NCBI GenBank assembly: GCA_015680685.1
Contig: MNCI01016243.1
Span: 94,548 to 158,547, forward strand
DNA from: Gnetum montanum
Taxonomy: Eukaryota; Streptophyta; Gnetopsida; Gnetales; Gnetaceae
Length of the DNA: 64,000 nt
Direction: 5' to 3'
This document shows positions 44,600 through 56,642 of the stretch, piece after piece. Both the position numbers and the translations under genes were made by a program. The notes beneath the pieces are model-generated. The model searched no databases. It was not told where the DNA came from and saw nothing but the letters and a program-made list of their open reading frames with translations. How positions within the stretch are numbered: position 1 is the stretch's first letter; each line of letters starts with the position of its first letter.

Positions 44600-46760
44600 T
44601 TGCAATCTACAATTCACAATCCTAGTTTTGTTAAAAATGGATCCAATGACAAGGAAGGATCCAGAGGTGCAAGTGAAGGTAGAGATGCAGACAAAAGGAA
44701 AGATCATGATCATGGTTCTGATCATTCAAGAGTTGGTAGTAGACACCATGATGGTGTTGATTCTTCTTCCTATTTTCCTTTATCTTCATCTTATTCTTCT
44801 TCTAGCTCTAATCACAACTATAGAAGATGAGACTGTGATGGAAGTGACCAAAATATCCAACAAGACCAAAATGACCATTGGGAAAGGCAAGATCAAGGGT
44901 GCAAACATTCAAGGGTGGTACATCACCATGAATGAAGTGGTAGATGAGGGCATTGTAGGCACCATGATCAAGGTCTTGATGAGCCTTTGCTAGCTACTTG
45001 AAGTATGACTAATATTGTAGAGGCAACATGTATTCCAACAAGGCACTTGAAGAATAGTCAAATCAAAAGGCTAGATATGAAAAATATCCCTAGATTTCAA
45101 GGGGAATATAAATTTGATCTACAGAATCATCTTCAAGGTTTTGAAGATGCTTATGCCTTGTAGAACATAAAAAATGAGTGGCAGAAATTTAAGTCATTTC
45201 CCAGGACACTCATCAAGGAAGAAAAAAACTAGTACCAGTCCTTAAAGTTAGAATCTATTAGATGATGGAGTACAATGCTTGAGTTGTTTAATGAGAAATA
45301 TCAAATTCACTCTAGAGTTTCCAACTTGAGAAGGCAAATCCAAGGATGAAAACAAGGAACACACAAACCTTTGGATGTTGCCATTGATTAATACTATTCC
45401 TTGATGCACAAATGTCCCAACCATGGTTGTTCTCAACTAGATCAGCTTTGCCACATAGTAGATAGACTTTGATCAAAAATGAGGAGAATGCTTGGAATCT
45501 ATGCCCAAGGGTAACTAATAGAACTAAGTTCCTATCAAATACAAAGATTAATTAAGCAAGTATCCAAAGAGAAGGGTGAATTAAGAAAAAAAGAAAGTTC
45601 AGAAGAGGACAATTGCAATCCTTCCATTCATAAGAGGGAGGTTTGATTCCATGATAGTGAGGATGAAGCTGCATCTAATGAGCTGGTGAATAGAAAAACC
45701 TTTCCACTCCAAAAATTTTAATTTGAAATTATGGCTAAGGTTTATTAGTTATGGGACTCCATGGATAGTAGATTCCAAGCTTTTTTAAAAATTTTTTAGA
45801 AGTCCAAAGAACAAGGTAGTGATCATGAGCATAGGAGATGCAAAGAAATTGAATGTGCCTATCACAAAGGTAAGGGCAAGATTGCAGTAATAGAAGAGGT
45901 TGTAGAAAGAAAATCAGATGATGATTGTGGGTGTAATCTATATTAATATGTACATCTTAAGAGATGTTTTCACATTGTGTCACACTTATAGGAGTCTAGG
46001 ATGTATGCTTTAAATCCATGACTAACACAAAGGAAGACATACAAAAGATTATCTTATCCTAAAGGTAATTTCAAGCAGTTCCACTAATAATAGCAATATT
46101 ATCCAAGTGGAGATCCACCATAATCATATGAGTAGTATCAATAGTGGTAGCAACCAAAATCATGGGTGTTGGTACCACCAAGGCACCAATACCCTTATCG
46201 GTAGCTTGATCCATATGGTTACTATGTTCAACAACCAGTATCTCCACATGATTCCTCTAGTCATCTCTCTATCTTTCAACCTCACTATCATCCTTCTGAT
46301 TATTATTGAACTCATTCTCCACATGAAATAAGTTATACCACCTCTTATCCTTATCCTCCTCCTATTCCAACACTTGTTTCTCCTCCATCCACATAGTTAC
46401 CACCTACTCCACCTATGTAGGATGCATTTCTAGCTCAATTGCAACAACATAATACTACTAGGGTTGTTAACTTACAACCAATTCATTAGTCAGATGGCTG
46501 AAATACATGATCAAATAAAAGACCATTCTTTCAACTTCTTAGTCCACCTAAGCCCTCATATAAACTTGTGGCTGATAACCCTACTCCTGCATCTTTCTCT
46601 ATGTCAAATACCTACGAGTCCCCTTCAAACCAAAATCTGCCTAGGAGCCATACTATTATGCTTACTTACATCATATTTGATTGGATCCATGCTAGAAACC
46701 TTCCTTGAAAATTAGTGAATCTTGGAAGTCCTATAATTTATTTTTAAATTGTTGGGAATG
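44600..46760 (+). pseudogene. gag: Element F gag
   Basis: A hydrophilic N-terminal stretch (GSNDKEGSRGASEGRDADKR, serine- and histidine-rich to about 44830) is followed in the same frame by the gag core: MKNIPRFQGEYKFDLQNHLQ (about 45075), GFEDAYAL, WQKFKSFPRTLI and MLELFNEKYQIHSRVSNLRR to about 45340. A glutamine/proline/tyrosine-rich linker occupies about 46050-46700. Several stops interrupt it. No Cys/His box was recognised. An alternative 177-codon frame at 44460-44993 is an out-of-frame shadow. Confidence 0.65.
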
Positions 46761-46764
46761 AACT

Positions 46765-47110
46765 ATGAAAGGCTCTTCTTGATTCAGGTTCTAGTGTCAT
46801 TTTAATTTCTCATGAGATGCACACTGTCTGGAGCCTATCTCCTCTCAAGAAGAGCAACATAAGATTAGAATTGGTAGACTAGTCCATCATTGTTCCATTA
46901 GGACTGGTAGAAGACATTGTGACCACTATCTATGGGTATTCTTATCCTACCAATTTCCTAGTAATCAAAGTGGAGAACTACAAAGGGATTTCCCAATCAT
47001 CATGGGAAGTGCATGGTTGAGCATTGTTGATGTAAGAATGGCCATTAGAGATCTTTCCTTGGAAATATCTAGAGAAAATGGATTTGGAAAGATTGAGAAG
47101 AAGAGAGTTT
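46765..47110 (+). pseudogene. Element F protease
   Basis: ALLDSGSSVILISHEMH (46772-46822) contains the canonical D-S-G active site, unlike the D-D-G of elements A to C. NFLVIKVENYKG and, after a one-base frame change near 46985, PIIMGSAWLSIVDVRMAIRD follow, the usual end of a Ty3/gypsy protease. One stop (VD*SII). Confidence 0.75.
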
Positions 47111-47639
47111 ATTACATCATGTATAGTGATACAAGGTGTAATTGTTTATAGAAACTATGGGCTGTAAAGTAAGCATCTATCTCTACATGCAAGTAGTGTG
47201 CACCAGAAGTAGAAATACAAAGGTGTATGTACATAGAAACCATACAATTGAAGGGCACCTAGTGGCTAACCACTAATTTTGAGAGTAGCACACTTTGCAT
47301 GGAACCAATTGAGAGCCTAACATGCACATATGTCGTAGGCATGGATGAACTAGAAGAATTCTATCATTAACTCTTTGATGATACAAATGATGATACTCAC
47401 TATGGAGAGTTGAAAATTCCTAAAAATTTTAATCAAGAGCCCCTTCAACTAAAAATGCTACTAACTAAAATTAACTATTTGGTTTTGAAAACTGGGAAGT
47501 TGGTCATAATCAATGCAAATCTTACCCTAGAATAGAAAAGGATGCTATTGAAGGTAGTTAAAAAATGGTCAGCAGCTCTTGCTTAGTCATATCTTGAAGT
47601 CATAGGGATTAATCTTAGGATATGATAGCATTTCATCTA

Positions 47640-48960
47640 TACTGATCAAGCAATGAAGCCAAAAATATCGCCACAGAGGTGACTGAACCCTAAACTAATG
47701 TAGATCATCAAGGAGGAAGTCGAGCAACTTCTCAAGGTGGGGTTCATTTATCCCATTATAGATAGTAAGTGGATTAGTCCACTTGTGATTGTGCCAAAGA
47801 AAGGTGACAAGTGGTAGGTCCATATCGATTTTCAGCTACTAAATATGGCAACATTCAAAGATCATTTTCTATTTCCATTTTTTGACCAGGTGCTAGACAC
47901 AATATCTAGTAATTGCTACTACAGTTTCTTAGATGGTTATAATTGCTATAACCAAATTTAAATTTCACCAAAAGACCAAGCAAAGGAAACATTCATATGT
48001 CATTGGGGTACTTTTGCGTATTGCAAGATGCCATTTGATCTATGCAATGGTCCTACAACATTTCAACACCTAGTTCTAAGAATTTTTCAAAAACATATTG
48101 GTAGTGATGTGGAAGTCTTCATGGATGACTTCTCCACTTATGGAGCTACATTTGAGTAAGCCATAGGCTGCCTTGAGAAAGTTATAAAATGATGTGTTAA
48201 AACCAACTTGCAACTCAATTAGCAAAAAGGGTCACTTAATGGTGTTGGAATGCATCGAATTGGGGTACAAAATATCACAAGCAACAATTGAGGTAGATCC
48301 TAAAATAATAAGGGCCATCCAAGGAATAACCCAACAACCATAAATAGTCAAAGATATTTCATCATTTCTTGGACATATCATCTACTACTCATGATTCATA
48401 GAGAATTTTTCTAAGATTTCAAAGCCATTAGTGGAGATAACAAAGAAATATGATCCCTTTGTTTGGACTATAGAATGTAAAAAAGCATTCTAGTTACTAA
48501 AGGAAAAACTTATAGAAACTCAAATTCTACAAGCACCCATGTAGTCTAGATCATTTCATATAATGATAGATGCATCAAATTATGCCTTCGGAGTAGTATT
48601 GATGCAACTAGATGAAAATAAACATCCATACTACATCCACTATGATAGTTGAAGCATTTTGGGTGCACAACTAAACTACACCGTCATAGAAAAGGAATTG
48701 ATGACACTGGTGTTTACCCTAGAAAAATTTAGGCATTACGTGCTTGGATATAAGGTGTTTGCACACATGGATAACAGTGCCATCCACTTCCTAATGAACA
48801 AGCTCATGGTGAGCCCCCATGTCATACGATAGCTATGATCTTGTAGGAATTCAATCTTATAATGGTAGATCGAAAGAGCATTAAGAATGTGATCACTGAT
48901 CTCTTGTCTCGATTGCAATGAGACAATAATGAGGAAGAAGATTCACTATTTGATATCTTT
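47640..48960 (+). pseudogene. pol: Element F reverse transcriptase and RNase H
   Basis: RT reads EEVEQLLKVGFIYPI, KWISPLVIVPKKGDKW, DHFLFPFFDQVLDTIS, YYSFLDGYNCYNQI, GTFAYCKMPFDLCNGPTTFQ and the active site EVFMDDFS at 48112-48135. After frame changes the connection (KKYDPFVWTIECKKAF) and a Ty3-type RNase H (MIDASNYAFGVVLMQ, NYTVIEKELMTLVFTLEKFR, HMDNSAIHFLMNK) follow. Stops are frequent. Confidence 0.85.
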
Positions 48961-50300
48961 CTTGATGAACTTATATTTTCTAGGGCTATAACTAAATAAT
49001 TCCCTAATGACCCTAATTGGTATGATGGCATTCTCACCTATCTTCTCACTAAAGATATGCCACAAGGGCTAGACCACTAGAAGAAACAACAGTTTCTTCA
49101 CTAGGTAAAACATTTCATGGAGATCAATGGATACCTCTATTAGGTATGTGCCGATGGCTTGGTTCATTGGTACATCCTTGATGCTAATCAACTACATATT
49201 CTTTAAGATGCTCATGAAGGTCCTTGTGGAGGACACTATGCTAGAAGATGCACATCCATTAAAATCCTAATGGTAGGATACTATTGACCAACAATCTTCA
49301 AGGATGCTCACCATTACGTTTACTCTTGTGAATGATGCCAAAGAGATGCAAAATGATTTCTTAAATGGAGGGACCTCAACAACGGATTCAACCATTGGAA
49401 TCCTTTGATATGTAGGGCATTGATTTCATGGGTTCCTTCATGCCCATGTTAAATGAAAAGGCATACATCATAGTCACTGTTGACTATTCTACAAAATGGG
49501 TAGAAGAAGCAGTTGTCATTGACTATACATATTATACTATTGCTTGGTCTGTATAACATAATGTTGTAAGTAGGTTTGGTATGCCACATGCATTAATTTT
49601 TGATAATGGAAGTTGCTTTATAGGCACTACCTTTGAAAAGCTCATGCAACAGTTAGGGGTTGAACATGAACTCACAACACCTTATCATCCCCAAGCTAAT
49701 GGTCAAGCTAAGGTTACTAATAGGGAAATCACAAGGATACTAACAAAAACTATTAGCAAGTATAGAAAATACTAGAGCACAAAACTCAACAATTCCTTTT
49801 GGGTCTATCACTCAACATGAAAAATTCCTATAGGCTACTCTTGCTATGAGCTTGTGTATAGAAAATTTCCAATACTCCCTATTCAATTTGACCTCCATAC
49901 ACTTTCAACAACTTGTGACATCAACCTTGACTTGAATCTAGCCAAAAAAGAAAGACTAATGAATCTCAACCTGCTAGATGAAAACCAATTAGTAGCCCTA
50001 TCATCTAATGAGTTGCACAATGCCTACAACAAAAGGCATCATGACCTAAAAATCAAAAAAGTTAAATTTCAATTGGGAGACAGAGTTATCTACTAGAAGC
50101 CTAGACACATGCCCAAACAAACTAAGTTCTAAACATTGTGGGAAGGACCTTACATCATTTACAAAACTTTTTCTTCTAGGGCCATGATGATCTACAAACT
50201 TGAGAGCCCAAACAAGAAATAGCTAGTCAACATACAATAAGTCAAACCTTTTCACAAGTATAAGCTAGCAAGTACAACCAAAGCCTCATTAGGTTAACAA
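48961..50300 (+). pseudogene. pol: Element F integrase
   Basis: N-terminal zinc-binding remains: QDAHEGPCGGHYARRCTS (about 49210), YYWPTIFKDA, YSCE*CQRD. Core: VDYSTKWVEEA (about 49480), HALIFDNGSCFIGTTFEKLM (49586-49645, second aspartate kept), NGQAKVTNREI (glutamate region, E replaced by K), then KKVKFQLGDRVIY and LWEGPYIIYKTF in the C-terminal part. Stops throughout; no chromodomain visible after it. Confidence 0.85.
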
Positions 50301-52439
50301 CCACACTTATTATTTCAAATCTCCTTCTTTCAACTTAGTCATGGGGGGGATGTACACCCATGCTAACCATATCAACAACTCATTTTTTCAACTCAATTTT
50401 TTATTTTACATATTTTTGTTTTATAGCTTTTTATTTTACACATTATTTGTTTTACATCTTCCTATTTGCATGATATTAATCTTTTCTAATTTTTTTTATA
50501 CAATTTTTAGTACATTTTCTATTTCTTAAATATTTTACATTTTCTTTTATTTTATTTTGGTTTTCATTTTTTGTGTAAATTTATAACTTTTTATTAATAA
50601 GGAAAAACTACAATGGTACTACACTACATGATGGTGGTATGTACCATTTTTGTTATTTGATTGTTGGTGTCTAGTTTCTAGCTTTTAATTTCGTTACTAA
50701 TAATTAGGACATGGTTATTTTTATGCAACAGGTAGTGAGTCCATAATATTCATACATCCACAAACTCTATGGTTTTCCTTGTTCTGGAAATGTGTTGTCC
50801 CTTTTTCATTAATAAAACTTTAACAAATTTGTGACTTTGGTAGTTTCTAGAATTGGAAAGGATTCAAAGGTTTGAATAGGGTGTGGCTTCAAGGGGACTT
50901 GGTATTCTTTGCACCTTTATGTTTTCCTTGGTGCATGTGTGTTTTCATGGATTTCTTACCATTCCATGCCAACCAATAAAAGGAAGTTGAATAAGTCCTT
51001 GCATGGTGTAGTTCTCATAAAAGAAATGATGAGAATTTAAAGCACACCTCTTAGACAAAATAAATGAATGCATTTTTGCATGGTATGGCTCTCATCAAGG
51101 GATAAAAACAAACAAATGATGAGAATTTGAATCACAACCCTTGGAAAAAAATGCATGTGTCTTTGCATGGTGTAGTTCTCCTTTCAAGAAAAAAAAAATA
51201 ACAATAATGTAAATTCAAAGCACATCCCATAATAGAATAAACAGGATACAAGTATTGGTTATGGAACTAGTCCCCTCTAACTAATTCCCTTCCTCACTTC
51301 CTACTTCTTCTCTAATAAGGAACAATGGTTGTTCTGTGGATGCACTCTTTTGTCTTAGGGGATTTACTGGTCTTAGAATGACAACGTCAAGTCACTAAAT
51401 GTGGTTAGTTTTAGTTTGGACTAAGGATGGATCATATCAAGTCATTTAACCAAAAAATCCATAAGGGGCCTCATATGACCTTAATTAGAAACTCCATTCC
51501 ACTCTCTCTCTCATTCATTTATGCTTTCCATGTCTCATTTCACTACCAGTTTCACATTTTGATTTAATGTCCTAGTTTGATGTGTTGAAATTCTTAGTTA
51601 GTTTCTTTCGAGTTTTTGTTCCTAACCTTTTGTAACCATTAATCATCCATGGAGCCTAAAAACTCTTTGGTTTGAAGTTATGCAAGGACATAAAAGGCTT
51701 GTGCTGACTTTGGGGAGGATCCACATGCATATCTTTTGGTTGGATTAGTTAAGTTCTTTATCCTTAGACACTGTTACAATTAAATTATTTTTGTTTACCC
51801 CATCAATGACATCCAATTGTGCACATCTTCACAACATTCTTCAGTGAACTTTCCTTTTTATTATTGTGAATTTTTACACACTCTTCAAATATTTCCATTT
51901 GTTAATTTATTTCAAATTTAATGGACTAATTTATATTACCCTATTTGAAAACCTTTCCACTAACACTACTAAAGGAATCAATCTACCACAATCACAACCT
52001 AGCTGAGTGTAACCACCGAAGAGACAAGGAATTTTACTACTATGTCTTACACATTGCATAATAATTCATGATTCTGTTATGATTGCAATGGGAAGCATGG
52101 ACTAGAAGTGTGACTATCTTCACTAAGGATGATGTGGAAGTATCACATAATGAGGATTGGTCATGATTGTTGGATCTTCTCTCTCATTCTTCTACTACTA
52201 AGATATGTTGGATGTTAGTGTTATCTAGGGTATTCACTTCTATTATCATGAATACCCAATTTTATAAACAAAATGGTTGTAACTCTATACACTTGGGCAC
52301 TAAGAATCTATCTATTCCATTTGAGTTAGTTTGTATGTTAGTCAATAATTCCATACCTATCTAATATTTTATAAAGAACTTGTTTCTCCTCTTCTACACT
52401 CAAGGATGAGTTTTCATTTAGTCATGGAGGTATTATAAA
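50301..52439 (+). other. Element F region between integrase and 3' LTR
   Basis: About 2.1 kb without a recognisable gene. It starts with a T-rich stretch (50340-50590). A tandem repeat lies at 51000-51245. Small ORFs (50341-50529, 52167-52364) carry no family motif. Some plant Ty3/gypsy lineages hold an envelope-like ORF here; I see no signal peptide or membrane pattern to support one. Confidence 0.5.
51000..51245 (+). repeat. Three tandem copies of a 77-87 bp unit in element F
   Basis: Copies start with TGCATGGTGTAGTTCTC or variants at 51000, 51077 and 51164; each contains ATGATGAGAATTTAAAGCAC-like text. Confidence 0.8.
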
Positions 52440-53215
52440 TCATGTTTTCCTATGGACTTAACATTAGGTATTTGACATTAGGGTTGCAACATTGAGTACA
52501 TGACATTGGGGTCTTGATGTGATTTCAAGTATCCAACATTATGGGGTATACACTAGCCTATAAATATAGCACTTAGGCTTTTAATTTGGCAATTAGTTTT
52601 TCAGCATTTTTCAATCAGAGTAGAAAATTTCTTGTAGTATATTTTCTCCAAAGTTAGACTATTTTCATAGTGATCACAGAAGGAGTCTAAGTGTGTACAA
52701 TTCTTTATTTGAACATGAGGTACTTGAGCATAGTAGTGTGATGGGAATAAAATGAATTCTTTTAACAATCCTTGCAGCATTTTGAATAGATTAATATTTC
52801 TTTTAATGCACTTTACTCTACGACATTGCAATTGAGCAATAACTTTCTAGTAGTTAATGAACACAAGCACAACGACTTTGAACATACATATAGTACTTGG
52901 TAAACTAGCAATAGTTAAATTTTGGTAGCCCAACAACACTCTATGTGTTCAAGATATGTCCAGGAAAATGGTGTGGTTACTTTTGTTAGGCTAGTTAGAT
53001 AGTAGATGAATTAGATCTTCAATTACTTTACCTTTCATTCTTATTGTAGGTGATCAAAATCATAAAAAATAAAAGAAGAAAAATTATGCACCTCAATTAC
53101 ACCTAAACCATAACCTTGAGCCTCACAACTATAGTTGGGAAGACAAAAAACATTCTCAATGCTCATTTCACTTCCTAAAAGAGTTAATATAGTAGAGAAC
53201 TATAGGTCCACAAAA
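52440..53215 (+). repeat. 3' LTR of element F
   Basis: Counterpart of 43131-43900, with TATAAATA at 52559-52566. The end is set by loss of similarity after TATAGGTCCAC. Confidence 0.8.
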
Positions 53216-53650
53216 TTTCGATGTAGGAATGAACTCCCTTCCATTTCAATGAATGATCTCAAAGTTACATTTTTCCTCAAACTCATGACCATCCAACAAT
53301 AGATTTTCTTTGATATTTTCATACAAAAAGTTATATCGCTTGTCATCTTGAGGTAAACGTTTAGGCGATTGATGATATAGTGTAAGAGATTTCCATGGTA
53401 TCCACATTAGGCTAGGTGGTCACTCAGGATCTACCAGGTGTGGAACAAAGCGAGACACCTCCAAACTCATGGTAGGAACCAAAGTGGTAGCAGGATTAAT
53501 TTTTATGATATGAAACAAGTGCAAGAAGGAGAAAGGAAAGATACGTGTAATAAATAGTACATTTTGCATTAAACGGTTAAGGTCTAAAGCTATAGAGAAA
53601 ATAGACTGAACTTGGGGACATTTGAAAATGCTGAAAGGCTAGTTTTCTTT
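53216..53650. other. Unassigned stretch right of element F
   Basis: Gene E should resume here after the element F insertion, but no remaining exon was recognised. No gene seen. Confidence 0.4.
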
Positions 53651-53654
53651 GCTG

Positions 53655-53930
53655 TTACTCTTGCTACACTAAAAGAAACTGCTATGCTGACAAGGCCAAT
53701 ACACTGTACAGAATGCAGGTGGTGTAACACAGTAGACTATTTGGGAACTGCTACATTGACATGGTCACTACACTACACAGGATGCAAGTAGCGTAACGTA
53801 GTAGATAGGTAGCATAACATAGTAGATAGTTTAAGAACCAATACACTGATAGGGTCACTACGTTACATAGGACGTAGGTAGTGTAACGTAGTAGACAGGT
53901 AGCATAACACAGTAGATATTTTAGGGCTTT
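53655..53930. repeat. 90-bp tandem repeat, two full copies and one shorter
   Basis: GGAACTGCTACATTGACATGG... (from 53744) recurs at 53834; an earlier copy from about 53678 lacks some 21 bases. Each unit holds GTAGCGTAACGTAGTAGA and GGTAGCATAACATAGTAGA, reminiscent of the palindromic GTAACGCTACG words in the U3 of the C/S2 LTR family. Confidence 0.8.
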
Positions 53931-54115
53931 TTTCCTATAGGGTTCCAAAGGAACTGTCGTGGGAACCAATGTACACCACATGGTATGTAGACAACCATAA
54001 GGGTGTCATGTCTATGTTAGTAGGCTACTGGTGATAGGGTACAAACAACATGCAAGATTACCCTTGACACACAGAAGAGGCACAGAGGTTTGGCCCTCCT
54101 TATAGTGCCAAAAAC
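53931..54115 (-). other. Element H leader with primer-binding site
   Basis: On the minus strand TGGCACTATAAGGAGGGCC (54110-54092) follows the LTR end, then GTTGTTTGTACCC and GGTTGTCTACATACCATGTG, matching the element C leader (GCTGTTTGTACCC, GGTTGTTTACGTGATCATGTG). The leader breaks off at the 90-bp repeat. Confidence 0.7.
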
Positions 54116-55250
54116 TGTGATGTCTGAAAACATTTGTGGCTGGAACACCAAGAGGTTATTAGGTGAATAGCCTAACCCTAGATCTATGTGAGGGCAATGT
54201 TGGAGAAAGTGGAAATGGGGTGCCTTGAATGGTCTGGTCAATCAGTTAAGGACTTATATGGTGTACAATAACCATATGTAAATAATAATTTTAAAATGTA
54301 ATACGCTAAGGTTTAAACGGAAGAAAACATGGGGTTCACAACAATAAAAATGCATTAAAGTGTGTAACTAAGAAAATAAGCATGAAAAAGTACACAAAGA
54401 TGTGACATATATGTTATAGAAAAAATAGAATGAGAGTTTAGGTGAGGGAATGCACCATCCCAAAATTAGGGGATCTGATCTTTGTTTGGATGATGAATGT
54501 GTATAACTAGTATGTGGTAATGGATAGGCATAGCTAGCAATGGAACGATATGGTCATAGCTCTTGGAATATTACCAATGGGATGCTAACAGGAACCAATG
54601 AGCCAATGCTTACTAGGCTAAGAGCTGCTACACTAGGTTGGAGAGTGATTCGGGAAGTGCTACTACTAGGATTCTCTATTTATCAATAGAGCCAAGAGTG
54701 GGAGAGAGCTATGGCTTTACTACTAGAATTCAAATACCAAAAGCCAACCCCTAGAATTTTTTTTCTAGGGTATTTATAGAGCCAAGAGTGGGAGAGAGCT
54801 ATGGCTTGGATATCATGTGTCCTAGGTTCCATAGGGCACAAACATGGATGTGCTACGCTAATTGGAACGAGGCTAGAAGTGAAACCTTATGAGCTATGAA
54901 CATATCATTCGGAATGCATGTACCCAAGGGACTACCATATTTTTACAAAAAATGCCTATGATAAATGTAAAGTGAAGCTTATGCATTAGGACTATGTATT
55001 TCCCTCTCTTATGAGTAGGGTCAAGTGTAGAGACAATTTTGGGACTCAACAAGGGATGCAACAAGGAAGGAAAACTACTGATCTCGGTTGTAAAGGAGAT
55101 GTTGGGGTAGAGATGATCACTAAAAATAAGTCCTAGAGCTTTTATAGATGTCCTATTGAAAAACCATGAATTTTTGAGATCTTGATGATTCAACAAAGTC
55201 TCGAGGCTTAGGCAAGGATTTGCAACAAGTGGCACATCTTAGCAAGTTTT
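54116..55250 (-). repeat. LTR of element H, minus strand, U3 incomplete
   Basis: The U5 end is at 54116 (terminus ACATCACA). ATAAGTCCTTAACTGATTG, CCATTCAAGGCACC and AACATTGCCCTCACATAG align with S2 and C. A TATA box (TATAAATACCC, minus) lies at 54768-54780. The right limit is uncertain because the U3 runs into the U3 of the element C LTR without a recognisable TGAAACACC. Confidence 0.65.
54686..54807 (-). repeat. 90-bp duplication at the element H promoter
   Basis: Thirty-two identical bases, starting ATAGAGCCAAGAGTGGGAG, occur at 54686-54717 and 54776-54807, 90 bases apart. The segment includes the TATA region, so the promoter core is doubled. Confidence 0.8.
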
Positions 55251-55390
55251 CTCTTTTCGGATAAGGGCCTGCTACACTACGCTATGTAGCTCAGCGTAGT
55301 GGACTTTGGGAGAATAGAATGAAATAAGGGATGTGCAATAATAACACTTTAACTTTGCAAGTTAGCCATGTTCAAAACTTTAACTTTTTG

Positions 55391-55436
55391 CATGCTACGC
55401 TGCATTACGCTATGCAGCGTAATGCAGCATAGTGCA
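55391..55436. repeat. Palindrome in the U3 of the element C LTR
   Basis: GCTACGCTGCATTACGC and GCAGCGTAATGCAGCATAG flank TAT and are nearly complementary. Similar shorter palindromes occur at 55272-55305 and in S2. Confidence 0.75.
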
Positions 55437-55721
55437 AGAAGCACAGTCGATACAACAAGGATAACGAAATTTAAGCAGTGGTAGTCATTATGCCACGATA
55501 TGCTTCCCAGCGTATCATAGCATAGTTGTAGAACGGTTTATTCAATGCAACAAAAAAATTCAAATAAACTATCTTCTTAAAGGGTAGTTACACTATAGTA
55601 TGCTTCAAAGTGTAACACAGCGTAGTGCCACACGCTTCAGCTAGAATACACCAGGTCAACGGCATTTTATGGGTTCAGGACACATGTCATCTAAATCAAA
55701 TTTTTCTCCTAACCCTAATCT

Positions 55722-55731
55722 TATAAATACC
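55722..55731 (+). promoter_or_regulatory. TATA box of the element C LTR
   Basis: TATAAATACC, about 665 bases before the LTR end. Confidence 0.6.
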
Positions 55732-56394
55732 TTGACAAAAAATGCTTAAAGGGTGAGCAATTTTTGGAAATGTTTGACAATATTGGCAAAAGATTGCTGA
55801 GATGAAGAGAAGAGCATCAACGATGACAGAGGGAAGCTTTTGACTGGAGACTTCAAGTTAGCAAACACTTTGCTTCAAGCCTGAATCCCTTGCACCTAGA
55901 TTGGCTAGAATAAGGTAGACTGGCCTTTGCTTGCTTACTCTCTAATTATCTTCTTGTTGGTGGCGGACACTTCCTCCAAACCAAACTTTGCTTGTAAATC
56001 CCATTGCATTCACCATATTTATCTGTAAGGAAGATTCCAGATCTCAGGATTATGCATGTGTCAAATTCAATTCATTGCATCTTGTTTAGATTGAATTCTA
56101 CAATAATTTCATATAATTTACATCGCTTTCGTTGACTTTGAGATCCGATATTGGGGCAGATCTCATTTTCTCATAAATCAATAATATATTCCCATGTTAA
56201 ATCGTCACTTCATCATATAATTATTGACAAATTTACTGATTAAGTAAGTCCCTGTCTGATCGAAAAGACCGTTCAGGGGACCTTAGATTCATTCTCTCCA
56301 GCATAGCCCTCATGCGGATCCAGGGTTAAAAATATGTACACGGAAATCCCCTCGGTGTTTCTAGCAACCGATGTTTTCCATCGTTAGAGTTTTC

Positions 56395-56642
56395 TGGTGC
56401 TAGAAGGAGGGCTTGAATCTCCGATCTACATTTTCTAGGTAATCCTGTAAGCTGTTTGTACCCATTGTCGACCGATGTAAATGTAATACCTCCATGGTTG
56501 TTTACGTGATCATGTGATACGTATCAGTCGCTTCGACGACTCCTTTAGAATCCTGCAGGATAAAAAGCACATTTTCGCCTTAGCTTGCCTTTGACCTTGT
56601 AATCTTTGTCCTTATTTTCATTACCCAATAGCTACATAGAGG
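56395..56642 (+). other. Element C primer-binding site and leader
   Basis: TGGTGCTAGAAGGAGGGC at 56395-56412, six bases after the LTR end, is the best-kept primer-binding site in the window. The leader runs to the gag ATG at 56643. The primer tRNA is not identified. Confidence 0.65.

Larger units (their letters stand above)
43131..53215 (+). mobile_element. Element F: Ty3/gypsy retrotransposon of a second lineage
   Basis: LTRs of about 770 bases at 43131-43900 and 52440-53215 flank gag, protease, RT, RNase H and integrase, all on the plus strand. There is no second RNase H and no visible chromodomain. The LTR pair is more diverged by eye than that of B, so F is old. Target duplications could not be identified. 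Lineage not settled: RT motifs such as FLDGYNCYNQI and EVFMDDFS are closest in feel to Athila, but the insertion typical of Athila RT between the PKK and HIDF motifs is absent. Confidence 0.8.
55250..56388 (+). repeat. 5' LTR of element C (start uncertain)
   Basis: Ends CATCGTTAGA at 56388 (CA end changed to GA). TATA box at 55722-55731. U5 matches S2 on the opposite strand: TAAGTCCCTGTCTGATCG, CCAGCATAGCCCTCATGCGG, CGATGTTTTCCATCG. U3 carries palindromic words. The left border is a guess because the LTR meets the element H LTR head to head. Confidence 0.7.

Noticed and set aside
44460-44993. 177-codon ORF in element F
   Set aside because: Out of frame with the gag core; the hydrophilic frame starting at 44600 joins the recognisable gag sequence instead.
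43131-53215. Calling element F an Athila element
   Set aside because: The RT lacks the characteristic insertion between the PKK and HIDF motifs and no envelope-like ORF is seen.
54894-55235. 113-codon minus-strand ORF between the two head-to-head LTRs
   Set aside because: No similarity to pol, gag or the extra gene could be seen; it lies in LTR U3 sequence.
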